A stretch of 64,000 bases of DNA, from assembly GCF_902860225.1 (NCBI RefSeq), contig NZ_LR794158.1, positions 124,001-188,000 on the forward strand, written 5' to 3'. Origin of the DNA: Azoamicus ciliaticola (GTDB lineage: Bacteria > Pseudomonadota > Gammaproteobacteria > UBA6186 > Azoamicaceae). Position 1 is the first letter of the stretch. Every line of letters begins with the position of its first letter. The position numbers and the translations under genes were made by a program. Under the pieces are notes generated by a model. It had not been told where the DNA came from, searched no databases, and saw only the letters and a list, made by a program, of their open reading frames with translations. This document shows, piece by piece, positions 1 through 8,154 of the stretch.

Positions 1-69
1 TTGAACCGGCACAGAATTACTTCCGAGGGATTTTAAGTCCCTTGCGTCTACCTATTCCGCCATCCGGGC
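1..69 (-). tRNA. tRNA-Leu (anticodon TAA), 3' end cut by window edge
   Basis: Read on the minus strand, the 5' acceptor strand GCCCGGA, D-arm, a 7-base anticodon loop CTTAAAA between AGGGA and TCCCT, and the T-loop TTCAA are visible. The variable region is long, as in class II leucine tRNAs. The 3' acceptor strand lies beyond position 1. It is the last gene of a run of six minus-strand tRNAs that follow gltX and are probably cotranscribed with it. Confidence 0.93.
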
Positions 70-73
70 TTTT

Positions 74-145
74 AAGCTGAGGCCGGGATTGAACCGACAT
101 TAATGGCTTTGCAGGCCACCGCATAATCCATTCTGCCACTCAGCC
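74..145 (-). tRNA. tRNA-Cys (GCA)
   Basis: A cloverleaf is readable on the minus strand: acceptor GGCTGAG pairs with CTCAGCT (one G-U), the anticodon is GCA, and U73 is present, which is the discriminator expected for cysteine. No CCA end is encoded; the gene is followed by TAA. Confidence 0.95.
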
Positions 146-154
146 TTATTTATT

Positions 155-227
155 AGCGGGAAACGAGGTTCGAACTCGCGACCCCAACCTTGGCAAGGTT
201 GTACTCTACCAACTGAGCTATTCCCGC
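155..227 (-). tRNA. tRNA-Gly (GCC)
   Basis: Acceptor GCGGGAA pairs with TTCCCGC, the anticodon loop holds GCC, and U73 is the usual glycine discriminator. The sequence is very close to the enterobacterial tRNA-Gly(GCC). CCA is not encoded. Confidence 0.96.
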
Positions 228-275
228 ACTTATATTATTCTATCTTTACATAATAATATGTCAAGATTTATTTAT

Positions 276-366
276 CGGAGAGGCAGGGATTTGAACCCTG
301 GGAAGAATAAATTTTATCTTCAATGGTTTTCAAGACCACCGCATTAAGCCGCTCTGCCACCTCTCC
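276..366 (-). tRNA. tRNA-Ser (TGA)
   Basis: Acceptor GGAGAGG pairs with CCTCTCC, the anticodon stem-loop GGTCTTGAAAACC gives TGA, a long variable arm marks a class II tRNA, and G73 is the serine discriminator. No CCA is encoded. Confidence 0.95.
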
Positions 367-373
367 TCTTTAT

Positions 374-445
374 CATCCCCAAGGGGATTTGAACCCCTGT
401 TACCGCCGTGAAAGGGCGATGTCCTAACCACTAGACGATGGAGAC
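374..445 (-). tRNA. tRNA-Glu (TTC)
   Basis: The 5' end GTCTCCATCGTCTAG and the anticodon stem-loop CCGCCCTTTCACGGCGG identify a glutamate tRNA with anticodon TTC and G73. The acceptor stem contains two G-U pairs. It is the substrate of the GltX enzyme encoded just upstream in the same run. No CCA is encoded. Confidence 0.95.
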
Positions 446-454
446 ATGTTTGAA

Positions 455-529
455 TGGAGCTAAGCGGAATTGAACCGCTAACCTCTTGCATGCCATACAA
501 GCGCTCTAACCAATTTGAGCTATAGCCCC
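455..529 (-). tRNA. tRNA-Ala (GGC), 5' end overlapping gltX
   Basis: Acceptor GGGGCTA pairs with TAGCTCC with one G-U at the third pair; the G3:U70 pair is the alanine identity element. The loop ATGGCAT gives anticodon GGC. The first 24 nt of the tRNA gene are also the last eight codons, stop included, of gltX on the same strand. No CCA is encoded. Confidence 0.95.
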
Positions 530-1921
530 ATTTTCATATTGTTTAATAATATTTCTAATTTTTTTTAAAAGCAATATCTTTCCAGTAAGAAATATTAATT
601 CATATGTTGATAAGGATATGTTTTTTCCAGTTATTATTATTCTTATTGTTGGAGCTAATTCTATGAAAGTTGTTTTATTTTCATTAATTATATTAGATAT
701 AAATATTTTTATATTTTCTATATTCCATTTTAAATTAAATGTTTTTAAATTAGTGTATAAATTTTCTATAATCTTTATTATTTTATCCGAAAAAAAAAGT
801 TTTAATAACTCATCTTCTATTTTAATATTTTCTTTATAAAAAAAAGTATAATTTGTTATTATATCTTCTAAAGTATTAACTTTAAATTTTGCAAAGTTTA
901 TTAATTCAGTTAAATTTGGTCCTATCATATAATTTAGATTAAAGTTTTTTTCTATATTGATTATTTCTCTGATTATTTTTTTTGTTTCTAAAGTTTTTAT
1001 ATAATGTTTGTTTAGCCATATTAGTTTGCTTTTATTCATTATGCTTGGAGCGGTATTTATATTTTTTATGTCAAATAAATCTATCATTTCTTTTATTGTA
1101 AATATTTCTTTGTCTTTGTTAGACCATCCTAATCTTACTATGTAATTTAATATAGCTTCTGGTAAAAATCCACATTTTTTATAGTAATTTATATTTGAGT
1201 CTTTATCTCTTTTTGATAGTGTTTTTTTATTTTCGTCCAAAATCATTGGTAAGTGAGAAAATGTTGGTATTTTTTCGTTTAATAATTTAAAAATTATTAT
1301 TTGTTTTGGTGTATTAGAAATATGATCTTCACCTCTTATTATATCAGTTATTGAAAACTCTATATCATCTATTACGCTAGCAAAATTGTATGTTGGATAA
1401 AAATCATTTTTTGCTATTATAAAATCATCTATTTCTGAATTGGTAACTGTTATTTTGCCTTTTACGCAGTCATCAAAAACTATTTCTTTGTAATTTTCAG
1501 TATTTATTCTTATAACAAAATCACCTTTTTGTAATTGGTTTCTTTTACAAAAGCCATCATATTTTATTTTTCCAGTATTTATTATTTGTTCATTTTTTAG
1601 TTTTGTCAATCTATCTTTTGAACAAAAACATTTGTAAGCTTTTTTCTCTTGTATAAGTTTTTCCATTATTAGTTTATATGTTCTTAATCTTTTTGATTGA
1701 AAAATTAATTTTTTGTCAGATTTTATATTTAGCCAATTTAATATATATGTTATGTTGTTTGTATATGTTTTTAAATTTCTTTCTTTATCTGTGTCATCTA
1801 TTCTTATTATAAACTCACCGTTATATTTTTTAGCATAAAGCCATGAAAATAATGCAGTTCTTATGTTTCCTATATGTAAGAAACCAGTGGGGCTTGGTGC
1901 AAAACGTGTTTTAATGTTCAT
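506..1921 (-). CDS. gltX: Glutamyl-tRNA synthetase
   Basis: Class I aminoacyl-tRNA synthetase charging tRNA-Glu in the cytoplasm. Seen in the 471-residue protein: the N-terminal RFAPSPTGFLHIGN segment with the HIGH-type motif at about 16-19, the NTEN/FDD part of the Rossmann fold, and the KMSKS-type motif LSKR at about 235-238, followed by a helical anticodon-binding C-terminal half. Length matches bacterial GltX (about 470). It starts with ATG. The stop codon TAG lies inside the D-loop of the downstream tRNA-Ala gene, so the last seven residues (GAIAQIG) are read from tRNA sequence. Transcription probably continues through the six tRNA genes. The gene could be discriminating or non-discriminating; the sequence alone does not decide this by eye. 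Confidence 0.97.
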   Translation of the reverse strand: MNIKTRFAPSPTGFLHIGNIRTALFSWLYAKKYNGEFIIRIDDTDKERNLKTYTNNITYILNWLNIKSDKKLIFQSKRLRTYKLIMEKLIQEKKAYKCFCSKDRLTKLKNEQIINTGKIKYDGFCKRNQLQKGDFVIRINTENYKEIVFDDCVKGKITVTNSEIDDFIIAKNDFYPTYNFASVIDDIEFSITDIIRGEDHISNTPKQIIIFKLLNEKIPTFSHLPMILDENKKTLSKRDKDSNINYYKKCGFLPEAILNYIVRLGWSNKDKEIFTIKEMIDLFDIKNINTAPSIMNKSKLIWLNKHYIKTLETKKIIREIINIEKNFNLNYMIGPNLTELINFAKFKVNTLEDIITNYTFFYKENIKIEDELLKLFFSDKIIKIIENLYTNLKTFNLKWNIENIKIFISNIINENKTTFIELAPTIRIIITGKNISLSTYELIFLTGKILLLKKIRNIIKQYENGAIAQIG

Positions 1922-1939
1922 ATTTTTATTTTTTGTGTC

Positions 1940-1967
1940 TTGTATATTTTAAATATTATGATATAAT
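1940..1967 (+). promoter_or_regulatory. Putative sigma-70 promoter of tRNA-Met/miaB
   Basis: TTGTAT (1940-1945) and TATAAT (1962-1967) are separated by 16 bp, about 30 bp before tRNA-Met on the plus strand. A perfect -10 box in such AT-rich DNA has limited weight alone, but spacing and position fit. Confidence 0.5.
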
Positions 1968-1999
1968 TAAAAAAAATTATATATGTATATTTTTTCAAT

Positions 2000-2073
2000 G
2001 GCTATGTAGCTCAGTTGGTTAGAGCACAGCACTCATAACGCTGATGTCAGTGGTTCAATTCCACTCATAGCCA
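2000..2073 (+). tRNA. tRNA-Met (CAT), elongator type
   Basis: Acceptor GGCTATG pairs with CATAGCC, anticodon CAT, A73. The first base pair G1-C72 is intact, so this is an elongator rather than initiator tRNA, and the body resembles enterobacterial tRNA-Met. Lysidine-type Ile2 was considered; resemblance to the metT family favours Met. No CCA is encoded. Confidence 0.9.
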
Positions 2074-2087
2074 TTTAAAGGTGTTAA

Positions 2088-3404
2088 ATGAAACAAGTCT
2101 ATATAAAAACATTAGGGTGTCAAATGAATGAATATGATTCTAGTTTGATATTGAATGTTTTGTCTAAAAAGTTTTTTTTTAAAGAGGTATCTGATTTTTC
2201 TAATGCTGACATACTTATTTTGAATACATGTTCAGTCAGAGATAAAGTTGATAAAAAAGTTATTTCTGAACTTGGATTATGGAATAAGTTAAGACAAACC
2301 AGAGATATAGTTATTTGTGTTGGCGGATGTTTTGCTGCAAGTGATAAAGATTTTTTTATAAAAAAATTATCATTTATTAATGTTATATTTGGACCTCAAT
2401 CTTTGCATAGAGTAGGCGATATGATATGTGAATATTTAAATACTAGAAAATTGGTTTTAGATATACAATCATCAAATTTAAATAAATTTAATTATGTTTA
2501 TGATTTATATAATCACGTGGACTTTTCTTCTTGCGTTTCAATAATGGAAGGATGTGATAGGTACTGTTCATATTGTATAGTTCCATTTTCTAGAGGAAAA
2601 GAGATAAGTAGAAGTTTCAATAGTATTATATCTGAAATTTATACTTTATTGATAGATGGTGTTAAAGAAATTATTTTGTTAGGGCAAAATATAGGTTCAT
2701 ATGTTAATGTTATAGATAATGGTATTAGTATTGATTTTGCATATTTATTAGATTATATTAGTAACATAGAAGGCATTGGTAGAGTTAAGTTTGTTAGTTT
2801 ACATCCTTTAGATTTTTCTGATGAGTTGTTAAAAGTTTTTAATCGTAGTAATGTTTTTTCTAAACATATACATTTACCAGTACAAAGTGGATCTGATAGC
2901 ATATTGAATCTTATGAAACGTGGACATAGTGTATTAGATTATATTAATATTTTTAATAAAATTAAAAATATTTCTGGCTATTTAAGTGTTTCTACGGATA
3001 TTATAGTTGGGTTTCCAGGTGAAACTGATAATGATTTTGATCTTACTGTTGATTTGGTAAAAAAATTAAAGTTTGATAAATCTTTTGTTTATATATATAG
3101 TAAAAGAAATAAAACTATTGCGTCTAATTTAAAAGATAATATTTCTTTTGAAAAAAAAAAATATAGATTGCAAGTTTTAAATGATATATTATTTGATAAT
3201 GCATTTAATATAACTAGTTCTATGGTTGGATCTGTACAAAGAGTTATTGTTTACAAAAAGTTGGAAGATCAGTTTTTTTTAGGTAAAACTGATAATAATA
3301 GAAGTGTTGTTTTTTCTAGTTTTAATAATTTAGTTGGTGATGTTTTATTTGTTAAAATAGAAAAATTTGTAGATTTTTTTTTATATGGTAAAATTTTTTT
3401 TTAA
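2088..3404 (+). CDS. miaB: tRNA-2-methylthio-N6-isopentenyladenosine synthase MiaB
   Basis: Radical-SAM methylthiotransferase that converts i6A37 to ms2i6A37 in tRNAs reading UNN codons. The N-terminal UPF0004 domain carries the cluster cysteines C11, C48 and C81. The radical-SAM motif CDRYCSYC gives C156, C160 and C163, followed by IVPFSRG. A TRAM-like C-terminal stretch ends the 438-residue protein. The N-terminus (TLGCQMNEYDS) is typical of MiaB rather than the related RimO or MtaB. ATG start 14 bp after tRNA-Met, with which it is probably cotranscribed. tRNA-Phe, one of its likely substrates, follows directly. MiaA, the enzyme of the preceding step, is not in the window. Confidence 0.97.
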   Translation: MKQVYIKTLGCQMNEYDSSLILNVLSKKFFFKEVSDFSNADILILNTCSVRDKVDKKVISELGLWNKLRQTRDIVICVGGCFAASDKDFFIKKLSFINVIFGPQSLHRVGDMICEYLNTRKLVLDIQSSNLNKFNYVYDLYNHVDFSSCVSIMEGCDRYCSYCIVPFSRGKEISRSFNSIISEIYTLLIDGVKEIILLGQNIGSYVNVIDNGISIDFAYLLDYISNIEGIGRVKFVSLHPLDFSDELLKVFNRSNVFSKHIHLPVQSGSDSILNLMKRGHSVLDYINIFNKIKNISGYLSVSTDIIVGFPGETDNDFDLTVDLVKKLKFDKSFVYIYSKRNKTIASNLKDNISFEKKKYRLQVLNDILFDNAFNITSSMVGSVQRVIVYKKLEDQFFLGKTDNNRSVVFSSFNNLVGDVLFVKIEKFVDFFLYGKIFF

Positions 3405-3409
3405 TTTTT

Positions 3410-3482
3410 GGCTAGATAGCTCAGTTGGTAGAGCAAAGGACTGAAAATCCTTGTGTCGGTGGTTCAATTCCACCTCTAGCCA
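3410..3482 (+). tRNA. tRNA-Phe (GAA)
   Basis: Acceptor GGCTAGA pairs with TCTAGCC; loop CTGAAAA gives anticodon GAA with A37 in the A36-A37-A38 context recognised for ms2i6A modification; A73. It lies between miaB and the permease gene. No CCA is encoded. Confidence 0.96.
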
Positions 3483-3489
3483 TTTTTTT

Positions 3490-4710
3490 ATGAATTATAT
3501 TATTTTTAGTAGGATTGTTGGCTCTATCTTATTTATATCTGGAACATCAATTGGTGCTGGAATGTTGGGGTTACCGATAAGAACTATAGGAATTGAGATA
3601 TATTTTGTCTGTTCTATATTTTTTTTTGTATGGATTGGTATGACACTTTCTGCTCTGGCTATGTTAGAGATTTCTCTTTGGTTACCAGGAAATACAAATA
3701 TAATAAGTATATCTAATTTTATTTTTGGAAAAAAAATTGGTATAGTTATTGGATTTTTATATGTATTATTTTTATATTCTTTAATATCAGCTTACATTTC
3801 AGGTGGATCATCAATGTTAATAGATCTTTTTTCTATTAATTGTGAAAGTTTTTTTTGTCATTTTTTTTCTTGTTTGTTTTTTATTTCTCCATTTTTTTTA
3901 ATAATTTTTTTTGGTGTAGGTTTTAGTGATTATATTAATAGATTTTTTTTTATTGTATTGATAGTAACATATATTTTTTTAACACTTAATCTTGTAAATG
4001 TTTTAAATTTTGATATTAAAAATTTTAAGTTTTTAGACATTAGTTTATGTTTTTTTTCTTTACCGCTAATATTAACTTCATTTGGTTACAGTCTTCTGAT
4101 CCCGTCTTTAAAAAGTTATTTATTTAATAATACGCGATTTTTAATTTTTGTTATTATTTTTGGAAGTTTTATACCACTTTTAGTATATATATTTTGGGAA
4201 TATTTTATATATTCTTTTTTATTTAATATCAGTAATAAATTATTTGTTCAAACTTTATTTGGATATGGCAATCCAGCTGAAAAACTTATGGTATTAATTG
4301 GAAATAATAGTATTTTTATATTATATGTTATTTCGTTTTTTTCTTTATCTGCATTAATTAGTTCTTTAATTGGAGTTGCTTTAAGTTTGTACTATTTTTT
4401 TTTTGATGCATTAAAATTATCTTATAATTCTTATTTTAATAAACTTTTCTGTGTATTTATTGTATTTTTTGTTCCAGTTATTTTTAGTATTTTTTTTCCT
4501 CATGGGTTTATGTTTTTTTTGTCTTATGCAGGTGCTGTGGCAGCAATTCTTCTGGTTATATTTCCTGTTTATACTTTATGGTATGGTAGATATATAAAAA
4601 AGTTTTCTTATAAATATATTTTATTTGATAATAAATTTGTTTTAAGTTTATTATTATTATTTGGTTTTTTAGTTTTTTTTATAGATTTATTTTTTATTTA
4701 TTTTGTATAA
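3490..4710 (+). CDS. Aromatic amino-acid permease (TyrP/Mtr family)
   Basis: Inner-membrane proton symporter of the hydroxy/aromatic amino-acid permease family. The first helix carries GTSIGAGMLGLP, the family signature, and about 11 hydrophobic segments run to the C-terminus. I use ATG 3490: the longer frame would begin inside tRNA-Phe, and its first 13 residues are read from tRNA sequence. This gives 406 residues, the usual family length. Whether it imports tyrosine, tryptophan or another amino acid cannot be read from sequence. It would supply amino acids from the host or cytosol and fits a biosynthetically reduced cell. Confidence 0.88.
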   Translation: MNYIIFSRIVGSILFISGTSIGAGMLGLPIRTIGIEIYFVCSIFFFVWIGMTLSALAMLEISLWLPGNTNIISISNFIFGKKIGIVIGFLYVLFLYSLISAYISGGSSMLIDLFSINCESFFCHFFSCLFFISPFFLIIFFGVGFSDYINRFFFIVLIVTYIFLTLNLVNVLNFDIKNFKFLDISLCFFSLPLILTSFGYSLLIPSLKSYLFNNTRFLIFVIIFGSFIPLLVYIFWEYFIYSFLFNISNKLFVQTLFGYGNPAEKLMVLIGNNSIFILYVISFFSLSALISSLIGVALSLYYFFFDALKLSYNSYFNKLFCVFIVFFVPVIFSIFFPHGFMFFLSYAGAVAAILLVIFPVYTLWYGRYIKKFSYKYILFDNKFVLSLLLLFGFLVFFIDLFFIYFV

Positions 4711-4774
4711 ATTTTTATTTATTTAAATATTTTATTTTATATAATGTTTATATATTTTTGGGAGATTTTTTTTT

Positions 4775-6448
4775 ATGAAAGATGGTAGTTTTTGTGATTT
4801 ATATAATAATGTTTTAAAAAATCCTAATATTTATCCTGGAGCTTTAATATTAGGTGAAGTTACCGATATAAGTTCTAATTTTGTTACTATTAATGCTTTT
4901 TTGAAGTCTGATGGCTATATTCCAATAGCACAATTTATTGATGAAGATGGTGGATTAGAAGTAGAAATTGGTAATAAAGTTGAAGTTGTTATAGAGTATC
5001 TTGAAGATTTGTCTGGAGATATTAAATTATCCAGAGAAAAAGCTAAGAAGATTAGATCTTGGGAAGATTTAGAAAAAATTTATAAATCTAATGAAACTGT
5101 TAGTGGTTATGTAACTGCTAAAGTTAAGGGTGGATTTACTGTAAAAATAAATGTTATAAAAGCATTTTTGCCTGGATCTCTTGTTTCGTTTAAATCGGCT
5201 ATAGATTCTGAGGAAGTTAAGGGTAAAGAGCTGAAATTTAAAATAATAAAATTAGAAAAAAAGAAAAATAATATTGTTTTATCACAAAAATTTATTTTGG
5301 AAGAAAAAACTAATAAAAATTTTCAAAATTTGTTATTAAAGATAAACGAAGGTGATACTATATCAGGTGTAGTTAAAAATATAACTGATTATGGTGCTTT
5401 TATAGATTTAGGTGGATTAGATGGGTTATTACATATAACTGATATGTCTTGGAAGCGTGTTAAACACCCAAATAATATATTAAAAATTGGCGATGATATA
5501 AAAGTTAAAATTTTAAAGTTTGATAAAGAAACAAATAGAGTTTCTTTAGGCTTAAAACAATTGACACAAGATCCTTGGGATATTGTAAAGACTAAATATA
5601 AAGAAGGTGTTATGGTTAGTGGCGTTGTTACTAACATAACTGATTATGGTTGTTTTGTTGAATTAGAGGATGGAATAGAGGGATTAGTTCATTTATCTGA
5701 GATGGATTGGACAAATAAAAATGTTAATCCTAATAAAGTTGTTAAACAAGGAATTAAGGTTTCTGTTTCTATTTTGGATATAAATGTTGATAGACGTAGA
5801 ATTTCACTTGGATTAAAACAATGTACAGATAATCCTTGGGCTACTTTTTTTAAGTTACACAAAGATGGAGATATAGTGTCTGGAAAGATAAAATCTATAA
5901 CTGATTTTGGATTATTTCTTGAATTATCTGGTGGTATAGATGGATTAGTTCATTTGTCTGATCTTTCATGGGATAGTTCTAATGATAATGTTTTAAGAGA
6001 ATATAAAAAAGGTGAAGAAATAAAAGCCGTTATATTGGGTATAGATGTTGAAAGAGAACGTATTTCATTAGGTATAAAACAATTAACTCAGGATCCTTTT
6101 ATAAGTTATACGTCTAAATTTGTTAAGGGCAGTATAGTGGAATGTTTTGTTATAAGAAAACTTGAAAAAGGGTTTATAGTTAAGTTGAATGATAAGTTAG
6201 ATGGCTTTTTAAAGGCTAATGAATTAATTTATAGTAAAATTTGTAAGAAATTAGCAGATCAAAATGATAAATCTTTGATAAAAGCTAGAATTGTTAATAT
6301 AGATAAAAAGAACAGGAATATTATATTAGTTGTAAAAAATGAAGTTATACATAATAAAAAAGATGTTTTAAAGTCAGAAACTAAATATGTTAATAAGCTA
6401 CAAAAAAATAAACCAACTTTAGGTGATTTATTGAAGAAACAGATGTAA
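4775..6448 (+). CDS. rpsA: 30S ribosomal protein S1
   Basis: Unwinds and docks mRNA on the 30S subunit. Six S1 OB-fold repeats run along the 557 residues. Repeats 3-6 are clearest, each with the YGAFIDLGGLDGLLHITDMSW-like pattern and a RISLGLKQ ending (about 195-270, 280-355, 365-440), the last one diverged (about 450-515). The length equals the enterobacterial protein, so nothing has been trimmed, unlike several other proteins here. ATG start with GGGAG 10 bp upstream. S1 helps translation of mRNAs with weak Shine-Dalgarno sites, common in this window. A terminator hairpin follows. Confidence 0.98.
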   Translation: MKDGSFCDLYNNVLKNPNIYPGALILGEVTDISSNFVTINAFLKSDGYIPIAQFIDEDGGLEVEIGNKVEVVIEYLEDLSGDIKLSREKAKKIRSWEDLEKIYKSNETVSGYVTAKVKGGFTVKINVIKAFLPGSLVSFKSAIDSEEVKGKELKFKIIKLEKKKNNIVLSQKFILEEKTNKNFQNLLLKINEGDTISGVVKNITDYGAFIDLGGLDGLLHITDMSWKRVKHPNNILKIGDDIKVKILKFDKETNRVSLGLKQLTQDPWDIVKTKYKEGVMVSGVVTNITDYGCFVELEDGIEGLVHLSEMDWTNKNVNPNKVVKQGIKVSVSILDINVDRRRISLGLKQCTDNPWATFFKLHKDGDIVSGKIKSITDFGLFLELSGGIDGLVHLSDLSWDSSNDNVLREYKKGEEIKAVILGIDVERERISLGIKQLTQDPFISYTSKFVKGSIVECFVIRKLEKGFIVKLNDKLDGFLKANELIYSKICKKLADQNDKSLIKARIVNIDKKNRNIILVVKNEVIHNKKDVLKSETKYVNKLQKNKPTLGDLLKKQM

Positions 6449-6495
6449 AATTTATTTATTTGTTTTATAGAAAGCATTTCTTAAAATGGTAATTT

Positions 6496-6543
6496 AAAAA
6501 AAACTTAAACCGGTTTTAAAAAAATCGATTTAAGTTTTTTTTT
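6496..6543. terminator. Bidirectional terminator hairpin between rpsA and ibaG
   Basis: A 5' arm at 6496-6512 (A-run, CTTAAACCG) can pair with 6527-6543 (CGATTTAAG and a T-run). On the plus strand it ends in nine T. On the minus strand the mismatch becomes a G-U pair and it again ends in T. It separates the convergent rpsA and mla-ibaG transcripts and is the clearest terminator in the window. Confidence 0.75.
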
Positions 6544-6560
6544 ATTTGTAAAGTAATTAT

Positions 6561-6806
6561 TTAGTCCTTATTTTCTATTAGCCATTCGTCTTTAGTGTAA
6601 GTTTTAAAGCTTATTGCGTGTATTGTTTTGTTTATAATGTAATTGCTTATTATATTATATATAAGTTGTTGTCTTTCAACCAAATCTTTATTTAAAAAGT
6701 CATTTGATATTATTATTGCGTTAAAATATTTATTGTCATTTGTAAATATTTTAATTTCTACATCAGGTATTTTTTTTGTTATTTCTGTTATTAAGGTTTG
6801 TTTCAT
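6561..6806 (-). CDS. ibaG: BolA-family protein IbaG
   Basis: Small BolA-like protein (81 residues) thought to work with monothiol glutaredoxins in Fe-S or acid-stress physiology. Seen: the BolA fold order with a C-terminal helix and the conserved HAISFKTYTKDEW end. In enterobacteria ibaG (yrbA) sits directly after mlaB, exactly as here, which favours IbaG over BolA proper. ATG start only 2 bp after the mlaB stop. It is the last gene of the mla operon; murA, which often follows, is absent here. Confidence 0.85.
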   Translation of the reverse strand: MKQTLITEITKKIPDVEIKIFTNDNKYFNAIIISNDFLNKDLVERQQLIYNIISNYIINKTIHAISFKTYTKDEWLIENKD

Positions 6807-6808
6807 TT

Positions 6809-7117
6809 TTATTCCTTTTTAATTTTTTCGTTTATTATGTCATGTAAATTATATACTTTGCTTAATTCTAATAACATTTCTGATACATTTAAGAATTGTA
6901 TTTTTTTTTTAGTTTTCATTGAATATCTTATACAATTTATTATAAAAAGTAACACAGAGCTGTTTGAATTATATAAATTTTTTAAATCTATTTCTATCAT
7001 ATTCATATTTTTAGTTTTATCTTCAAAAAAAAATATAGTTTTTTCGATATTATCGAATGTAAGATATCCAATAACAAAAACTTTTTCGTTATTAAAAATT
7101 AATTCAACCTTATTCAT
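6809..7117 (-). CDS. mlaB: Phospholipid-transport STAS protein MlaB
   Basis: Cytoplasmic STAS-domain subunit that stabilises the MlaFEDB ABC transporter by binding MlaF. The protein has 102 residues, with the hydrophobic core LYNSNSSVLLFIINCI at about 46-61 in the place of the conserved STAS loop-helix; a Ser replaces the usual Thr region. Assignment rests partly on position between mlaC and ibaG. ATG overlaps the mlaC stop (ATGA). Confidence 0.8.
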   Translation of the reverse strand: MNKVELIFNNEKVFVIGYLTFDNIEKTIFFFEDKTKNMNMIEIDLKNLYNSNSSVLLFIINCIRYSMKTKKKIQFLNVSEMLLELSKVYNLHDIINEKIKKE

Positions 7118-7686
7118 GATTCATTAGCAATTTTTATTTTTTTAATTGCTTCATTAATACCTTGCAATCTTATAATTTCTGAATATTGCGTTTTCAAACT
7201 TTTTAATATGCTTATACCTTCTATTATCACATCAAAAACAAGCCAAGAATCATTATTTTTAATTAATCTGTACATTATAGTCACATTTTTATTATTTTTT
7301 TTCATAATGCTAGAAATTTGTGTTCGTGTATTATAAATATTATTGTCTATTTTTTTTGATTTTGGTGTTATAAATTCTACATCAGCATCTACATAGTAAT
7401 ATATTGTTTTGCTGTAAGTTTTTAGCATTATTTTTTTTAATTCATTTATAAATAATTCTCTTTGTTTTTCTGAACTATCTTTCCATATCTTTTTACCAGC
7501 TATCCATGTTGCTATTTCATTAAAATCTATATATTTTTCCATGGTTTCTTCTAAAAAAGAATTATTTTCTTTAACTAATGCTGGTTTGCATTCATTTATT
7601 ATGTTTTGTATAAAATCAGATGGTGTTATAGCATTAGAATGTGCTAAGTTGCTTATAAAAAATATTATAAATATTATTATTTTCAT
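7114..7686 (-). CDS. mlaC: Periplasmic phospholipid-binding protein MlaC
   Basis: Periplasmic shuttle carrying phospholipid between the outer-membrane MlaA complex and inner-membrane MlaFEDB. The 190-residue protein starts with a short signal peptide (hydrophobic IIIFIIFFISNLAHS, cut before NAITP). It has the MlaC features FNEIATWIAG, the KLMLKTYSKTIYYY helix region and a C-terminal WLVFDVIIEGISILK segment. Length is close to the E. coli protein (211). ATG start 5 bp downstream of mlaD. Confidence 0.92.
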   Translation of the reverse strand: MKIIIFIIFFISNLAHSNAITPSDFIQNIINECKPALVKENNSFLEETMEKYIDFNEIATWIAGKKIWKDSSEKQRELFINELKKIMLKTYSKTIYYYVDADVEFITPKSKKIDNNIYNTRTQISSIMKKNNKNVTIMYRLIKNNDSWLVFDVIIEGISILKSLKTQYSEIIRLQGINEAIKKIKIANES

Positions 7687-7691
7687 TTTAT

Positions 7692-8153
7692 TTACTTATT
7701 AAACGCGAGTTTTGATATTATTTCTTCAATTATTAATGCTTGAGTTGTTAATGTTACTATGTCTCCATCTTTTAAAAAGATTTCTTCATTTCCTATTTCT
7801 ATTTGAATGTAACTATCTCCTAGTAAACTGCTCATAAGTATATTTATAGATGAATCTATAGGTATATTTTTGTAATTACAATTTATAGATAATTCTACTT
7901 GTGGATAATATTCATTTTCTTCTGATTTTTTAAGTTCTATCTTGCTTACACTGCCTATTTTTACGCCACCTATTGTTACTCTAGCTTTTTTTTTAAGGTT
8001 ACCTATATTTTTAAATATAGCTTTTATCGTATAAGTATTTTCTTTTATATATATATTTTTTAGATCTGTTATTTGTGTTATTATTATTAACATTGATATT
8101 ATACCAAGTAACACAAAAATTCCAACAAAAAATTCTGTTTTGTATTTAGTCAT
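7692..8153 (-). CDS. mlaD: MCE-domain protein MlaD
   Basis: Single-pass inner-membrane protein whose MCE domains form the hexameric ring through which phospholipid passes. Residues about 7-27 are the transmembrane helix. The MCE domain follows, with AIFKNIGNLKKKARVTIGGVKIGSV as its recognisable start (about 45-69) and LLGDSYIQIEIG later. 153 residues against about 183 in E. coli: the C-terminal helix region is shorter. It abuts mlaE (1-bp gap). Confidence 0.94.
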   Translation of the reverse strand: MTKYKTEFFVGIFVLLGIISMLIIITQITDLKNIYIKENTYTIKAIFKNIGNLKKKARVTIGGVKIGSVSKIELKKSEENEYYPQVELSINCNYKNIPIDSSINILMSSLLGDSYIQIEIGNEEIFLKDGDIVTLTTQALIIEEIISKLAFNK

Positions 8154-8154
8154 A

